The notes beneath the pieces are model-generated. The model was not told where the DNA came from and ran no database searches. It saw only the letters and a program-made list of their open reading frames with translations. A program made the position numbers and the translations under genes. 64,000 nucleotides of DNA from CAYYJR01 sp964472305 (GTDB lineage Bacteria > Armatimonadota > Hebobacteria > CAIYQO01), in the NCBI GenBank assembly GCA_964472305.1, contig CAYYJR010000015.1, forward strand, positions 1 through 64,000, in the 5' to 3' direction. Each line of letters opens with the position of its first letter. The first letter of the stretch is position 1. Positions 50,150 to 59,500 of this stretch are shown in pieces.

Positions 50150-51004
50150 TTATTTACGTCCCAGAATCCAATCCATCGCGTTCGACGTATTCTCGACGCG
50201 CGCCTGGGGATAACAGCGGTATTGCGGAATCATCTCGGCGGTGAGGGGCCCGTCGTAGCCGATTTCGCCCAATGCGGCCATCACCGCCGGCCAGTTCACG
50301 TCACCTTCCAGCAGATCGACGAAACCGTCCAGCGTGCCGCAGGCGCGGCGATAATCCTTGAAGTGCACCGCGAAGATGCGCTTGCCGAGGATGCGAATCC
50401 ACTGTTCCGGATAACCGGTGAGCAGCACGTTGCCCACGTCGAAGTAGGACCCGATGTAGGGACTGTCAATCTCGTCGAGGAAGCCGCGCATCTCTACCGG
50501 ACTCAGGAAGACGCGATTCCACACATTCTCAATCCCGATGCGCACGCCTGTGCGCTCGCAGGTGGGCAGCAACGCGCGCAGCGCGTCAGCAGCGCGCTGC
50601 AGCACCACGTCGTACGAGACGACCGGTTCTTCGGGGGTGAAGCAGATATCCACCGCGCCCGGCACTACCAGGATAGTGTGTACGCCCAGCGCCTGCCCGA
50701 GTTCGAGCATCTTTTCGGTAACCTTGATCGCCTGGGCTCGCTTGGCCGGGTCGTCCTGGCCGAAGTTCGTGCTCCAGAAGGCGCCGGTCGCCAGCGTCAC
50801 GAGCTTGAGGCCTGCCGCATCGGCAGCCTGGCGCAACGCGGTCATATCGGCCGTCGTGCTCGCGAAACTGATCGGGCCTTCCGTGTCGAAAGCCAGTTCC
50901 AGTGCCTCGAAGCCCAGCGCTTTCACGCGCTTGAACGTGTTGGGAAGCTCACTGGCCGTGCTCCATTCACCGGGCAACGACCACGTGTTAATTGCTTTCA
51001 GCAT
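50150..51004 (-). CDS. Sugar phosphate isomerase/epimerase-like TIM barrel
   Basis: The protein has 284 residues of the xylose-isomerase-like (AP-endonuclease-2) fold. VKALGFEALELAFDTEG, RIGIENVWNRVFLSP, GSYFDVGNVLLTGYPEQWI, AVHFKDYRRACG and PLTAEMIPQY provide the metal-ligating Glu/Asp/His/Glu set. The substrate is probably a keto-sugar, cyclitol or hydroxypyruvate-like compound; D-tagatose/psicose-3-epimerase-like chemistry is possible. AGAGAGGAA precedes the ATG. It is the first gene of a pair with the Gfo/Idh gene, an arrangement repeated at 38-41 kb. Confidence 0.87.
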   Translation of the reverse strand: MLKAINTWSLPGEWSTASELPNTFKRVKALGFEALELAFDTEGPISFASTTADMTALRQAADAAGLKLVTLATGAFWSTNFGQDDPAKRAQAIKVTEKMLELGQALGVHTILVVPGAVDICFTPEEPVVSYDVVLQRAADALRALLPTCERTGVRIGIENVWNRVFLSPVEMRGFLDEIDSPYIGSYFDVGNVLLTGYPEQWIRILGKRIFAVHFKDYRRACGTLDGFVDLLEGDVNWPAVMAALGEIGYDGPLTAEMIPQYRCYPQARVENTSNAMDWILGRK

Positions 51005-51328
51005 TGCCGTTCCTCTCTGTTATCGACTGTCTGGTCGATGGCGACCATCTGATTGGAATAGTTACTCGCCCCACTCCTCCGGTGGCAATCACGTTCCCGT
51101 CGGATTGGTCGCGTTGTCGTCCGGCGGGTACGTACGACGGCACCACGGGCAGGCGTCTGTTTTTTCGTCACCCATGGGAGAATTTCCTGCTCAGCTTTCG
51201 CCTTCTTTGTCAGTGCAATATGGACTATGGCGCGGAGAACACCAGCGCAATGTATCGCGCTGGTGCCATCACCGGGAGCGAGGCAACACTGTCGCGCCCC
51301 CGGTTGGCGCTCGCGTTACGGCGCGCCG
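51005..51328. other. 324-nt intergenic region with one hairpin
   Basis: There is no convincing gene here. A 9-bp stem CACCAGCGC/GCGCTGGTG with an 8-nt loop lies at about 51240-51265, downstream of the minus-strand phasin-like gene. The part near 51005-51060 should hold the promoter of the TIM-barrel/oxidoreductase pair, but I see only a weak GATAAC box. Confidence 0.5.
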
Positions 51329-51736
51329 TTATTCCTGGTCGAGTTGATAGTCTTTGTCATTCGCGGATGTCATCGTGGAACCGTGGCTCGTGCCGGCGCA
51401 GGTGTGTTTTGCCAGAGTCGCCTCCATTGTTTCGAGACGTGCGCGCAATGCATCAACTTCGCTTTTTCGCACCAGTTGCATATTGTCGATCATGCGCTCG
51501 GTGGTCTTCTCCACCTGCTCGCGCAGCGCTTCGCGTTGTTCGCGGCCCAGCGTGAGCAGGCGCTCCACCAGCGTGCTGCTTTCCTCGCGCGCCACCTGGC
51601 CGCGCGCCACCAACTCGTTCACCAGCTTCTGCGCGGTATCCGCGGTCAACGAGGCCGCACCAAGGCCGATATCGATCATGCGATCGAGGAGATCACTCCA
51701 GGATGGCGTGGATTTTCCCGCCTGTTCATCAGCCAT
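51329..51736 (-). CDS. Phasin-like coiled-coil protein
   Basis: This 135-residue soluble, highly helical protein opens with WSDLLDRMIDIGLGAASLTA. LVNELVARGQVAREESSTLV and LGREQREALREQVEKTTERM follow, ending in a heptad-like ALRARLETMEATLAKH. The pattern of an amphipathic N-terminal helix plus coiled coil resembles phasin/PhaF-type and related granule- or membrane-associated proteins. No PHA synthase is nearby, so polymer granules are not implied. GGAGGTG lies just before the ATG. The family call is tentative. Confidence 0.55.
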   Translation of the reverse strand: MADEQAGKSTPSWSDLLDRMIDIGLGAASLTADTAQKLVNELVARGQVAREESSTLVERLLTLGREQREALREQVEKTTERMIDNMQLVRKSEVDALRARLETMEATLAKHTCAGTSHGSTMTSANDKDYQLDQE

Positions 51737-51813
51737 ACTTCACCTCCGATGTTTCTGCCATTGTAACCGTGCGGAGCGGTGATGCGTGGCATGCGCGACG
51801 GACGTTGTTGCTA

Positions 51814-52632
51814 TTAGCGCCAGGCGTCAAGAATATGTTCGTGCAACAGGCGAATCAACTGTGCCGGATCGAAACCGCGCGCTCCGGCCAGGCTGATGCC
51901 GCTGGTGATGGTTGCGTTGTCTGAGGTCAGCGTCACCGTGTGCACTTCGTCCAACCGCCGCCAGCGCAGGCGCAGCGTGTCGTTTTCGTGCGACCATTCT
52001 TCCAGCACGGCGCCCGCCGTCTCCAGCACCGCGGTCAGCCGATATTGGGATGCAAGCTCCGGATGCGTGTGGAGTTGCTGCAGAGTTTCCTGCGCGCCTT
52101 CGCCCGCGGATGCTTCGCCCGGCACGCCCAGCAATTCGTCGCCGCTGAAGAGCGAGGGACCGGCGAATAGCTCCTCCAGCGGTGTAGTGGTCCTTGCGAT
52201 GGCGGCGCTGTCGTAGTAGAGATTCAGCCCATCGTAGCGCGCGCGCACCGACGCCAGCGGATCGCCGACGGCAAAGTGGATGGGGTGCGGCCCGGTGATG
52301 CCCTGCAGCTTTTCTACGTTGCTGGCGGGATATGCCAATCCCTCATCCAGCAGCAGTACGGTAGCTTTGGTCAAATAACCCAGATAGCGGCCGATTTCTT
52401 CCGCCTCCGCCGGTCGCAGCACCGCCGCGCAGGTCTCATCATGGATGCCCAGCAGATAATAGCCTGCCTGCGCCGGCGCCTCGTCGATCTGCAACAACCA
52501 CGGCGCGCCCTCGATCCATGCCGCTGCCCGCACGACCCCCGGCCAGAGCGGTGCGACGAACTCCGCTAGCGATTCATCCGCGCGCTTCAACTTCGCCAGC
52601 ACATCCGACAACTCAAATGATTCATCAAACAT
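51814..52632 (-). CDS. Soluble protein of unknown function
   Basis: This 272-residue cytoplasmic protein has no recognisable family. It is acidic, opens MFDESFELSDVLAKLKRADE, and contains YYLLGIHDETCAAVLRPAEA, then VEKLQGITGPHPIHFAVGDP, and closes with a helix (RGFDPAQLIRLLHEHILDAW). The ATG at 52632 was chosen because it lies 6 nt after the TACAAT box of a good promoter; no Shine-Dalgarno exists, so the mRNA is probably leaderless. A longer in-frame start at 52683 would lie upstream of that promoter. It is followed after 77 nt by the phasin-like gene. Confidence 0.65.
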   Translation of the reverse strand: MFDESFELSDVLAKLKRADESLAEFVAPLWPGVVRAAAWIEGAPWLLQIDEAPAQAGYYLLGIHDETCAAVLRPAEAEEIGRYLGYLTKATVLLLDEGLAYPASNVEKLQGITGPHPIHFAVGDPLASVRARYDGLNLYYDSAAIARTTTPLEELFAGPSLFSGDELLGVPGEASAGEGAQETLQQLHTHPELASQYRLTAVLETAGAVLEEWSHENDTLRLRWRRLDEVHTVTLTSDNATITSGISLAGARGFDPAQLIRLLHEHILDAWR

Positions 52633-52638
52633 GCGCGC

Positions 52639-52667
52639 ATTGTAACGCTGAGCAAGTTGAAAGGCAA
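52639..52667 (-). promoter_or_regulatory. promoter directly abutting a start codon
   Basis: On the minus strand there is TTGCCT, 17 nt, TACAAT, then GCGCGC and the ATG at 52632. The expected start site falls on or beside the ATG. This is the clearest leaderless case in the window. Confidence 0.7.
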
Positions 52668-53024
52668 GCCGATGTCGACGCAACGCGTACCGCGGATTAC
52701 GCGGTAGACGAAGATTTGGGGAGGGAATTGGGTCAGCCTGTGCTAGCGTCCTGTTCCGCCATTGCCCCGGCAGCCCGCAGCGATGTCACACGCGCATCAC
52801 CAGGTGCTTTCGATGCGTCCCGCTTTCAGGAAAATCATGCACGGACAGCATCTCCACCCATCGAGCGATGATCCGCCTGAAACAGCTCATAACCCCATCT
52901 GTGCAATCCGTGGTGTGTCCTGCTCGGCTTTTCCTCGGAGTCCACTATACCTGAGAGAGTTCACTGCACGGCGCAGCGTGTGTTGCAGGGGTGCATCCCC
53001 TGCGCGCCAACGATGCGATCGTGA
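52668..53024. other. 357-nt intergenic region
   Basis: There is no gene-like frame. At 52985-53003 a 7-bp stem GCAGGGG/CCCCTGC with a 5-nt loop lies just after the stop of the minus-strand HEAT-repeat gene and may act as its terminator, though without a U-run. Nothing else stands out. Confidence 0.5.
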
Positions 53025-54002
53025 TCAGGCGTTCGCGCAGTGTTCTTGAAACGCTTCCTTCACCCTCGCGTCGCCCCCGGCTTCCACGGCATCGCGGATG
53101 CGCTCGCGACGGCGCTCGTCCGCGGCGTAGATCGCCAGGGCTTCGATAGCTTTCAGTGCCGTGCCGCGGCCTTCGGTCCGTATGATATCGAGGAGAAAGT
53201 CGAAAGCGGCATCGCAGCGAGTGAGGGCAATCGCCAGCAGCAGCGTTTTATTGAAGGTGAGATCGACGTTGCTGTCCCAGTAAGCGCGCAGCGCGGCGAA
53301 GGCAATCTCCAGTCGTGATTCGCCGAGTGCGTAAGCGGCTTGCTCGGCCAGCGCAGGGTCGGCGGACGGCAGAAAACGGGTAATGAATGGCACCGAGCGC
53401 TCCGGCTCGATGACCAGCAAGCCGGTGAAACAGCGACCCACCACCTCCGCGTCGGCATCACCCGCCAGCACTTTCATGCGCAGCAGCAGTTCGCTCCGCT
53501 CATCGCCCAGGTAGGTGAGCGTGTTGACCGCCGCCAGCCGCGCGGGTTGTTCGCTGTCAGCTAGCAGCGTCACCAGCTCAATATACACTTCCGGGTAGCG
53601 GATGCGCGCCAGCGCCACCGCGCACAACCCGCGTAAAATGGGGGCGGTGTCGGCGCGTCCGCCGTAGACCGGCTCCATCTGCCGGTGGCGGATGCCGCGC
53701 AGGTAGACCGTCTCGTCGCGATTGTCCAGCGCTTCCAGCGCCTGTACGATAGCCTCTTTCGCCCGGCAGCCTTTATCCGCATCCGACGGGAGCGCGATGA
53801 TGCGGCGGAAAGCGTCGCGCAGCGGAACGAGACATTCCTCACAACCTGACCGCCCCAGCGCCTGCGCCGACCGCGCAATGAGGATATTGCTCGTGTCCGC
53901 CAACGCCTGCACCAATGCCGCGCGCACCTCGGAGATCAGTGGTCGCTGCGCCAACTCGTGCAGTTGAGCGAGTTTCTCTTCCAAAGTCAGTCGCCGGGCC
54001 AT
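53025..54002 (-). CDS. HEAT-repeat protein
   Basis: This 325-residue protein is almost entirely helical, made of paired helices of about 30 residues: RAALVQALADTSNILIARSA, GLCAVALARIRYPEVYIELV, RLAAVNTLTYLGDERSELLL, AEQAAYALGESRLEIAFAAL and GTALKAIEALAIYAADERRR. This is the HEAT/PBS-lyase-like solenoid, used for protein-protein scaffolding or, in lyase relatives, chromophore attachment. No catalytic residues are evident. The ATG follows GAGAGGAG. It is the third gene after FmdB and a small ferredoxin, so it may be a scaffold for an iron-sulfur or redox complex (inference). Confidence 0.75.
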   Translation of the reverse strand: MARRLTLEEKLAQLHELAQRPLISEVRAALVQALADTSNILIARSAQALGRSGCEECLVPLRDAFRRIIALPSDADKGCRAKEAIVQALEALDNRDETVYLRGIRHRQMEPVYGGRADTAPILRGLCAVALARIRYPEVYIELVTLLADSEQPARLAAVNTLTYLGDERSELLLRMKVLAGDADAEVVGRCFTGLLVIEPERSVPFITRFLPSADPALAEQAAYALGESRLEIAFAALRAYWDSNVDLTFNKTLLLAIALTRCDAAFDFLLDIIRTEGRGTALKAIEALAIYAADERRRERIRDAVEAGGDARVKEAFQEHCANA

Positions 54003-54068
54003 CGCTGCTCCTCTCATGACACCTGCCATGCAATTCCGCGCCGGCCCGGCGTATACCTGCCTGTTCAC

Positions 54069-54251
54069 CTATTCGAGGCTGAACGCTCCCATCGGGCACA
54101 CCTGCATGCACTTGCCGCATTCGGTGCACGCCTCCGCATCTACTTCCGGCGCAGCGTTACCTTGCTGCGACAACGCCTGTACCGGGCAAAAACGCACGGC
54201 CGGACAGCGATGATTCTGTGGGCAGCGTTCGGGATCAATCACCATTGACAT
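54069..54251 (-). CDS. Small ferredoxin-like iron-sulfur protein with unusual Cys spacing
   Basis: This 60-residue protein has a normal CTECGKCMQVCP motif (Cys42, 45, 48, 52) that should bind one [4Fe-4S] cluster. The first half has only three Cys (10, 16, 22) in CPQNHRCPAVRFCP, with five residues between them instead of two. A second classical cluster is therefore unlikely unless a different ligand (His14?) or a 3Fe site is used. It is a cytoplasmic electron carrier. AAGGAG precedes the ATG by 7 nt. It lies between the FmdB-like and HEAT-repeat genes. Confidence 0.8.
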   Translation of the reverse strand: MSMVIDPERCPQNHRCPAVRFCPVQALSQQGNAAPEVDAEACTECGKCMQVCPMGAFSLE

Positions 54252-54268
54252 CTTATGCTCCTTCGATA

Positions 54269-54490
54269 TCAGTTCAATCCGCAGGCGCCGCCTGCACAAC
54301 ACGCGCCTTCCGGACAACCGACGGCTTCACGCTTGCCCTGTCCCATGCGTCCGGCACAGACCGACATGCGCTTGCCGATCTTTTGCTCGCCACACGATGG
54401 GCACGCCAATCCCTCGCCCTCACTGCCCGTGCGCACCAACTCCTCAAACACGGTATGGCATTTGGCGCATTCAAATTCATACAGTGGCAT
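54269..54490 (-). CDS. FmdB-family zinc-ribbon protein
   Basis: The protein has 73 residues. MPLYEFECAKCHTVFEELVR and LACPSCGEQKIGKRMSV give the CxxC...CPxCG zinc ribbon of the FmdB/CxxC_CxxC_SSSS family, here with a Cys/Gly-rich tail (CPEGACCAGGACG). The family is a small regulatory or accessory protein of unclear role. GGAGGAA lies upstream of the ATG, and an excellent promoter precedes it. It is the first gene of a three-gene operon. Confidence 0.85.
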   Translation of the reverse strand: MPLYEFECAKCHTVFEELVRTGSEGEGLACPSCGEQKIGKRMSVCAGRMGQGKREAVGCPEGACCAGGACGLN

Positions 54491-54538
54491 ACACTTTCCT
54501 CCGCATCGGGCGCGAATCTCGCGCCTGTTATCAGTACT

Positions 54539-54567
54539 ATTATATCATCGTATGGCTATATAGTAAA
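54539..54567 (-). promoter_or_regulatory. promoter of the FmdB-ferredoxin-HEAT operon
   Basis: On the minus strand there is TTTACT, 17 nt, TATAAT. The leader of about 40 nt contains a 7-bp hairpin GGCGCGA/TCGCGCC (about 54510-54526) just before the Shine-Dalgarno. The rest of 54568-54790 shows no gene. Confidence 0.75.
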
Positions 54568-54791
54568 CATCAAATGTTCAGCGAAAACGAAAAATTGCCG
54601 CAAGCGGGAGTTCGACCCGCCGGTCGCTCACTCCACGGCGGTCAACCACCGGATTCCACCGGAGTCTGACGGTAACTCGATCCTTCACTGCGACAACAGC
54701 AAGCAGGCATAAACTCCTTCTCCGATCCTCTCTCGCCGACCGGACGCAAAGTCGTCCCCTACCCTATGCAAGCGTTATCTCCGGTTCATTA

Positions 54792-54821
54792 TTGCGTTTC
54801 GCCGTGGAAAGGTGCGATAAT
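54792..54821 (+). promoter_or_regulatory. promoter of the pyrK-pyrD operon
   Basis: TTGCGT, 18 nt, GATAAT, then 9 nt to the ATG at 54831. The leader would be 0-3 nt. Confidence 0.6.
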
Positions 54822-54830
54822 GCACGTATC

Positions 54831-55598
54831 ATGCAGGTAATGGTTGCACGCTGCCCCGTGGTGCATAAATTGTCGCCGCGCGCGGGTCTGTACGATATCA
54901 CCGTTCATTGCCCGGAAATCGCTCGCCAGGCTGTTCCCGGGCAGTTTATCATGGTGCGTTGCGCGGATTTCACCCTGCGGCGACCCTTTAGCATCTGCGA
55001 TACGACAGGCGACCGGCTTCGCTTCGTCTTCGAGGTGCGCGGCGCGGGCACCGCGTGGCTGGCGGACGTCGCCGTGGGCAACGAACTGGATATCCTCGGA
55101 CCGCAGGGCAAGGGGTTCCGACTCGGCGATACCACGCGCCCGGTTATTTTTGCCGGCGGCGGGATCGGCATGTTTCCACTGCTGCACGCCTGCCGGCCTT
55201 TCGGCGCGCACGCCACCGTGCTGCTCGGTTTCCGCACCGTATCGTTGATCGCACTCACCGAGGATTTTCGCGACGCCGGCGTTGATTTGCGCCTGATCAC
55301 CGACGACGGCAGTTCCGGCCAGCGCGGGTTCGTCTCCGACCTGCTCACCGCGCGGCTGGACCAGGGGCCGTGCGCGACCATCTTCGCTTGCGGTCCGCAC
55401 CCCATGCTGAAGGCGATTGCCACCGAGGCGTTGCGCCGCGAGATTCCCTGCCAGGTGTCGCTGGAACAGCGTATGGCCTGCGGCATGGGCGCCTGCCTGG
55501 GGTGTGCCCACCGGGTGCGCCGCGCCGACGGCAGCGAAACATTCGCGCATGTCTGCGTGGACGGTCCCGTTTTCGACGCGCGGGAGGTGGTGTGGTGA
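54831..55598 (+). CDS. pyrK: Dihydroorotate dehydrogenase electron-transfer subunit
   Basis: The protein has 255 residues. LRRPFSICDTTGDRLRFVFE is the FAD-binding RPFS motif, and VIFAGGGIGMFPLLHAC is the NAD(H)-binding GGGIG loop. CGMGACLGCAHRV with a later VCVDGPVF supplies the four Cys of the [2Fe-2S] cluster. It links PyrD to NAD+ as the class 1B partner in pyrimidine synthesis. ATG 54831 lies 9 nt after GATAAT and probably starts a leaderless mRNA; ATG 54840 is an alternative. Its stop overlaps the pyrD start (GTGA). Confidence 0.93.
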   Translation: MQVMVARCPVVHKLSPRAGLYDITVHCPEIARQAVPGQFIMVRCADFTLRRPFSICDTTGDRLRFVFEVRGAGTAWLADVAVGNELDILGPQGKGFRLGDTTRPVIFAGGGIGMFPLLHACRPFGAHATVLLGFRTVSLIALTEDFRDAGVDLRLITDDGSSGQRGFVSDLLTARLDQGPCATIFACGPHPMLKAIATEALRREIPCQVSLEQRMACGMGACLGCAHRVRRADGSETFAHVCVDGPVFDAREVVW

Positions 55599-56512
55599 TC
55601 ACCGTGCAGCTCTCCGTCACTCTCGCTGGCGTGACGCTGGCGAATCCCATTGTCACCGCGTCCGGCACCTTTGGCTTCGGACGTGAATACGGCGCGCTGT
55701 ATCCGTTATCCGAACTGGGTGCCATCGCCATCAAAGGCCTGACGCTGCAAGAGCGTCCCGGCAATCCACCGCCGCGCGTGGCGGAAACGCCGGCCGGCAT
55801 GCTAAACAGCGTAGGCTTGCAGAATCCCGGCGTGGAAAAGTTCATTCGCGACGAACTGCCGTGGCTGAAGGCGCAGGGCGCGGTGGTCATCGCCAACATC
55901 GCCGGCAGCACGATCGAAGATTACTGCGCGATGGCGGAACGGCTGTCGGACACCGCCACCGACCTGATCGAACTGAACATCTCCTGCCCGAACGTCAAGC
56001 AAGGCGGCGTCGCCTTCGGTACCAGTTGCGCCAACGTGGCGGAGATCACCACCGCCGTGCGCCGCTGCTGCGCCAAACCACTGATCGTCAAGCTCTCGCC
56101 GAACGTCACCGATATCGCCGACATCGCCGCCGCCGCGGTGGACCATGGCGCCGACGCGCTGTCGCTGATCAATACGCTGCTCGGAATGCGCATCGACATC
56201 CACACCCGCCGTCCCGTGTTGGCGAACAACGTGGGCGGGCTCTCCGGTCCGGCGGTGCTGCCGGTGGCGGTGCGCATGATCTGGCAGGTGCGCCGCCGCG
56301 TGCGCGTGCCGATCATCGGCATGGGCGGCGTGGCCAGCGGGGAGGACGCGGTGGAGATGCTGCTTGCCGGGGCCAACGCCGTCGCGGTCGGCACCGCCAT
56401 ATATGCCGATCCGTATGCCCCGCTGAAGATCAAACAGGGATTGATCGACTACTGCGAACGGCACGGCATCGCGGACGTGAACGCCCTGTCCGGCGCGGTG
56501 CAGGCATACTGA
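55595..56512 (+). CDS. pyrD: Dihydroorotate dehydrogenase, class 1B catalytic subunit
   Basis: This 305-residue FMN-dependent TIM barrel contains VTASGTFGFGREYGALYPLS, AIAIKGLTLQERPGNPPPRV, DLIELNISCPNVKQGGVAFG, PLIVKLSPNVTDI and VPIIGMGGVASGEDAVEMLL. These match class 1B enzymes, which use the PyrK subunit and NAD+. It oxidises dihydroorotate to orotate in the cytoplasm. The start is the GTG at 55595 in a GTGA overlap with pyrK, with GGGAGG about 8 nt upstream. Longer in-frame sequence belongs to pyrK in another frame. Confidence 0.95.
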   Translation: MITVQLSVTLAGVTLANPIVTASGTFGFGREYGALYPLSELGAIAIKGLTLQERPGNPPPRVAETPAGMLNSVGLQNPGVEKFIRDELPWLKAQGAVVIANIAGSTIEDYCAMAERLSDTATDLIELNISCPNVKQGGVAFGTSCANVAEITTAVRRCCAKPLIVKLSPNVTDIADIAAAAVDHGADALSLINTLLGMRIDIHTRRPVLANNVGGLSGPAVLPVAVRMIWQVRRRVRVPIIGMGGVASGEDAVEMLLAGANAVAVGTAIYADPYAPLKIKQGLIDYCERHGIADVNALSGAVQAY

Positions 56513-56539
56513 CCAGGGCCGTGACCGGAGACTCCGTCA

Positions 56540-59500
56540 TCACCGGCCGAAGGGATTGCTCTCCGGGTCACGGCGGCGCAGGGTGCTGGCGGCTAACGGC
56601 GTGCGCGGGGCTTTCAGCACTTCCTGTTCAATCACGCGCAGGCGATGGGCCACCTCTTCCAGCATGGCAAGCATGGTCGGTTGATCGACGTTATGAGTGA
56701 AGATGGTCGCGCGCTCCGGGGTGAAGGCGGGAGCGGGCAGGCCACGTTGACGCCAGTTCGGCGCTTCGAGTTGCAACCGCCTTACCGCCTGCGGTGACAG
56801 ACTGCGTTCGGACGCCAGCCGCAGCACGAGCGCGCCGCGCTCGGAGCCGATGTGGGTGATGCCCACCTCGAGACACAACAGTTTCACCGCCACCAGCCGG
56901 AACAGGTTATCGGCGGGCGCGGGCAGCGGCTTGCCGAATCGATCGAGAATTTCCTCGCGCAGTTCCTCCGCCATCTTCCACGCGCGCATCGCGGCTAACC
57001 GGCGATAGAGGTCGATGCGCTGGTTCAGTTCCGGCACGTACTCCTCCGGCAGGAAGGCATCCAGCGGCAAGTCGATTTGCACCTCGCGCTCGGGCTCCAC
57101 CTGTTCGCCGCGGGTGATGCGCACCGCATCCTCCAGCATCTGCGTATACAGGTCGAATCCCACCGCCGCCAGCACGCCGCTCTGCTCGGCACCGAGGAGG
57201 TCGCCGGCGCCGCGAATCTCCAGATCGCGCAACGCCACCTTGTACCCCGCGCCTAATGCGGAAAATTCCTTCAGCGCGGCGATGCGTTCCTGCGCGGTGG
57301 GAGTCAGCTTCTTGCGCGGCTTCCATGTCAGATAGGCATAGGCCTGGCGGTCGCTGCGCCCCACCCGCCCGCGCAACTGATAGAGCTGCGCCAGGCCGAA
57401 CATATCCGCCTGATCCACCAGGATGGTGTTCACGTTGGGCATGTCCAACCCGTTCTCGATGATGGCGGTGCACACCAGCACGTCGAACTTGCGCGTGTAG
57501 AACTCCATCATGATGCGGTCGAGTTCGCCTTCCTCCATTTGTCCGTGTGCCACGTCCACCCGCGCTTGCGGCACCACCCGTCGGATGTGCTCGGCCACGT
57601 GATAGATCGACGAGATGCGATTATGCAGAACGAAGACTTGCCCGTCGCGGTCCAATTCGCGCAGCAATGCCTCGCGCAGCACCTCGTCGTCCGCCTCCAG
57701 CGCCAGCGTGCGCACCGGCATGCGGCCTTCCGGCGGGGTGTTGATCAACGACATCTCGCGTAGCCCCGACAGCGCCATGTGCAGCGTGCGCGGGATGGGC
57801 GTGGCCGACATGGTCAGCAAGTCTACGCCCGGATTCAACTGCTTGAAACGCTCCTTCTGCTTTACCCCGAAGCGTTGCTCCTCGTCGATGATCGCCAAAC
57901 CCAGGCCTTTGAACTTGATATCCTGTGACAGGATACGATGGGTGCCGATGACCAGATCGACCGCGCCGCCGGTGAGGTCGGCGATGATGCGCGTCTGTTC
58001 GCGGCGCGGCACCGCGCGCGAGAGCAGTTCGACGCGAATCGGGAAAGCGGCCATGCGCTCGCGGAAAGTGCGGAAGTGCTGCGCCGCCAGCACGGTAGTG
58101 GGCGCCAGCACCGCCACCTGCTTGCCGTCCATGATCGCCTTGAATGCCGCGCGAATGGCCACCTCGGTTTTGCCGTAGCCCACGTCGCCGCAGATCAGCC
58201 GGTCGGTGGGCATCTCGCGCTCCATGTCTTCTTTCACCTCAGCAATAGCGCGGAGTTGATCCACCGTTTCGATCCATGGGAAGCCTTCCTCCATCTCACG
58301 CTGCCAGGGTGAATCGGGGGAGAAGGCGTGACCGGTCTCACGGGAGCGGACGGCTTGCAGGCGCAGCAACTGGTTGGCGAGCTCTTCGGTAGACTTTTTG
58401 GTGCGTCGCTTTATCCGCTCCCATTCCGCCCCCCCCAGGCGGTGTACCTCAGGAGGATCTTCGCTGAGCCCCAGGTATTTCTGTACGCGGTCGAGTTGGT
58501 CAATCGGCACGAACAGCTTATCGGAGCCGGCGTAGTTGATCTGCAGGAACTCACGCTCGACACCCTGCACGCCGCGGCGCACCAGGCCGACGTAACGACC
58601 GATGCCGTGGTGGATATGCACCACATGATCACCGGGTACGAGCTGGTTGACGCTAGCGAGCACCTGTCCATTGTTCGTCTGGTGCTGGCGCACGCTGCGC
58701 CGCTGTTTCTGCCATCCCAGCAGTTCGCCGTCGGTGAGCAGCGCCACCCGCGCCTCGGGGAGGATGACTCCCTCGCCCAACTCCACGCGGCGCAGCAGAA
58801 TCTTCCCGGTAGGTGCCGCGCCGGCAAGAACCTGTGCATCCTCCCCGCCGGCCACCGGCAACTCCATGCCACCCAGCATTTCCGCCAACCGGTGCTCCTG
58901 GTGGGTAGCTGCCACCACGGCGTAGCCTTCACGCAGCCACATTTCCAGGTCGGCGCGCAATTGATCCACCGCCAGCACGTAATTCGTCGGCGACTGGCAC
59001 AGTAGGTCAACAGAGGCGCCGTCGAGCAATTGCGGCTTGGGGCTGTTGGCTGCTGGCTGTTCCGCTTCCACGGCCGCATCGTCATCTACCACGCTTTTCA
59101 CCACCGGATTCGTGAAACTGGCGTCGGCACCGGGGGGCAGCAGGCTGACGGCAATTTCCGGAAAAGCCGCCAATTGCGTCAGGGCATCCGACAACGGCAG
59201 GTACAGCGGGTGGCGTGTGGGTAGCAGCGCGCCGCGGGTAAGGCGGCTGGTTTCCAATTGCGCCAGGCCATCGCGGAAGCGATAAAAGGCATGCGCCAGA
59301 TGGTCAGGTTCGTCGAGGATGACCGTGGTATCCGCCGGCAGGTAATCGAGCAGCGTCGCGCCTTCCGGGTAGAGATACGGCAGGTAATATTCAACGCCGT
59401 TGAAGTAGGCGCCTTGCGCCAGCAACTCCGCCTCGTGGCCGATTTTGCTGGACAGCCGGTCGGCAGGCGAGAGTAATTCCTCCGACTTGCCATCTTCGCC

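Noticed and set aside
54604..54620. T-arm-like hairpin (GCGGG, AGTTCGA loop, CCCGC) suggesting a tRNA
   Set aside because: No acceptor, D-arm or anticodon arm can be built around it, and no CCA is at the right place.
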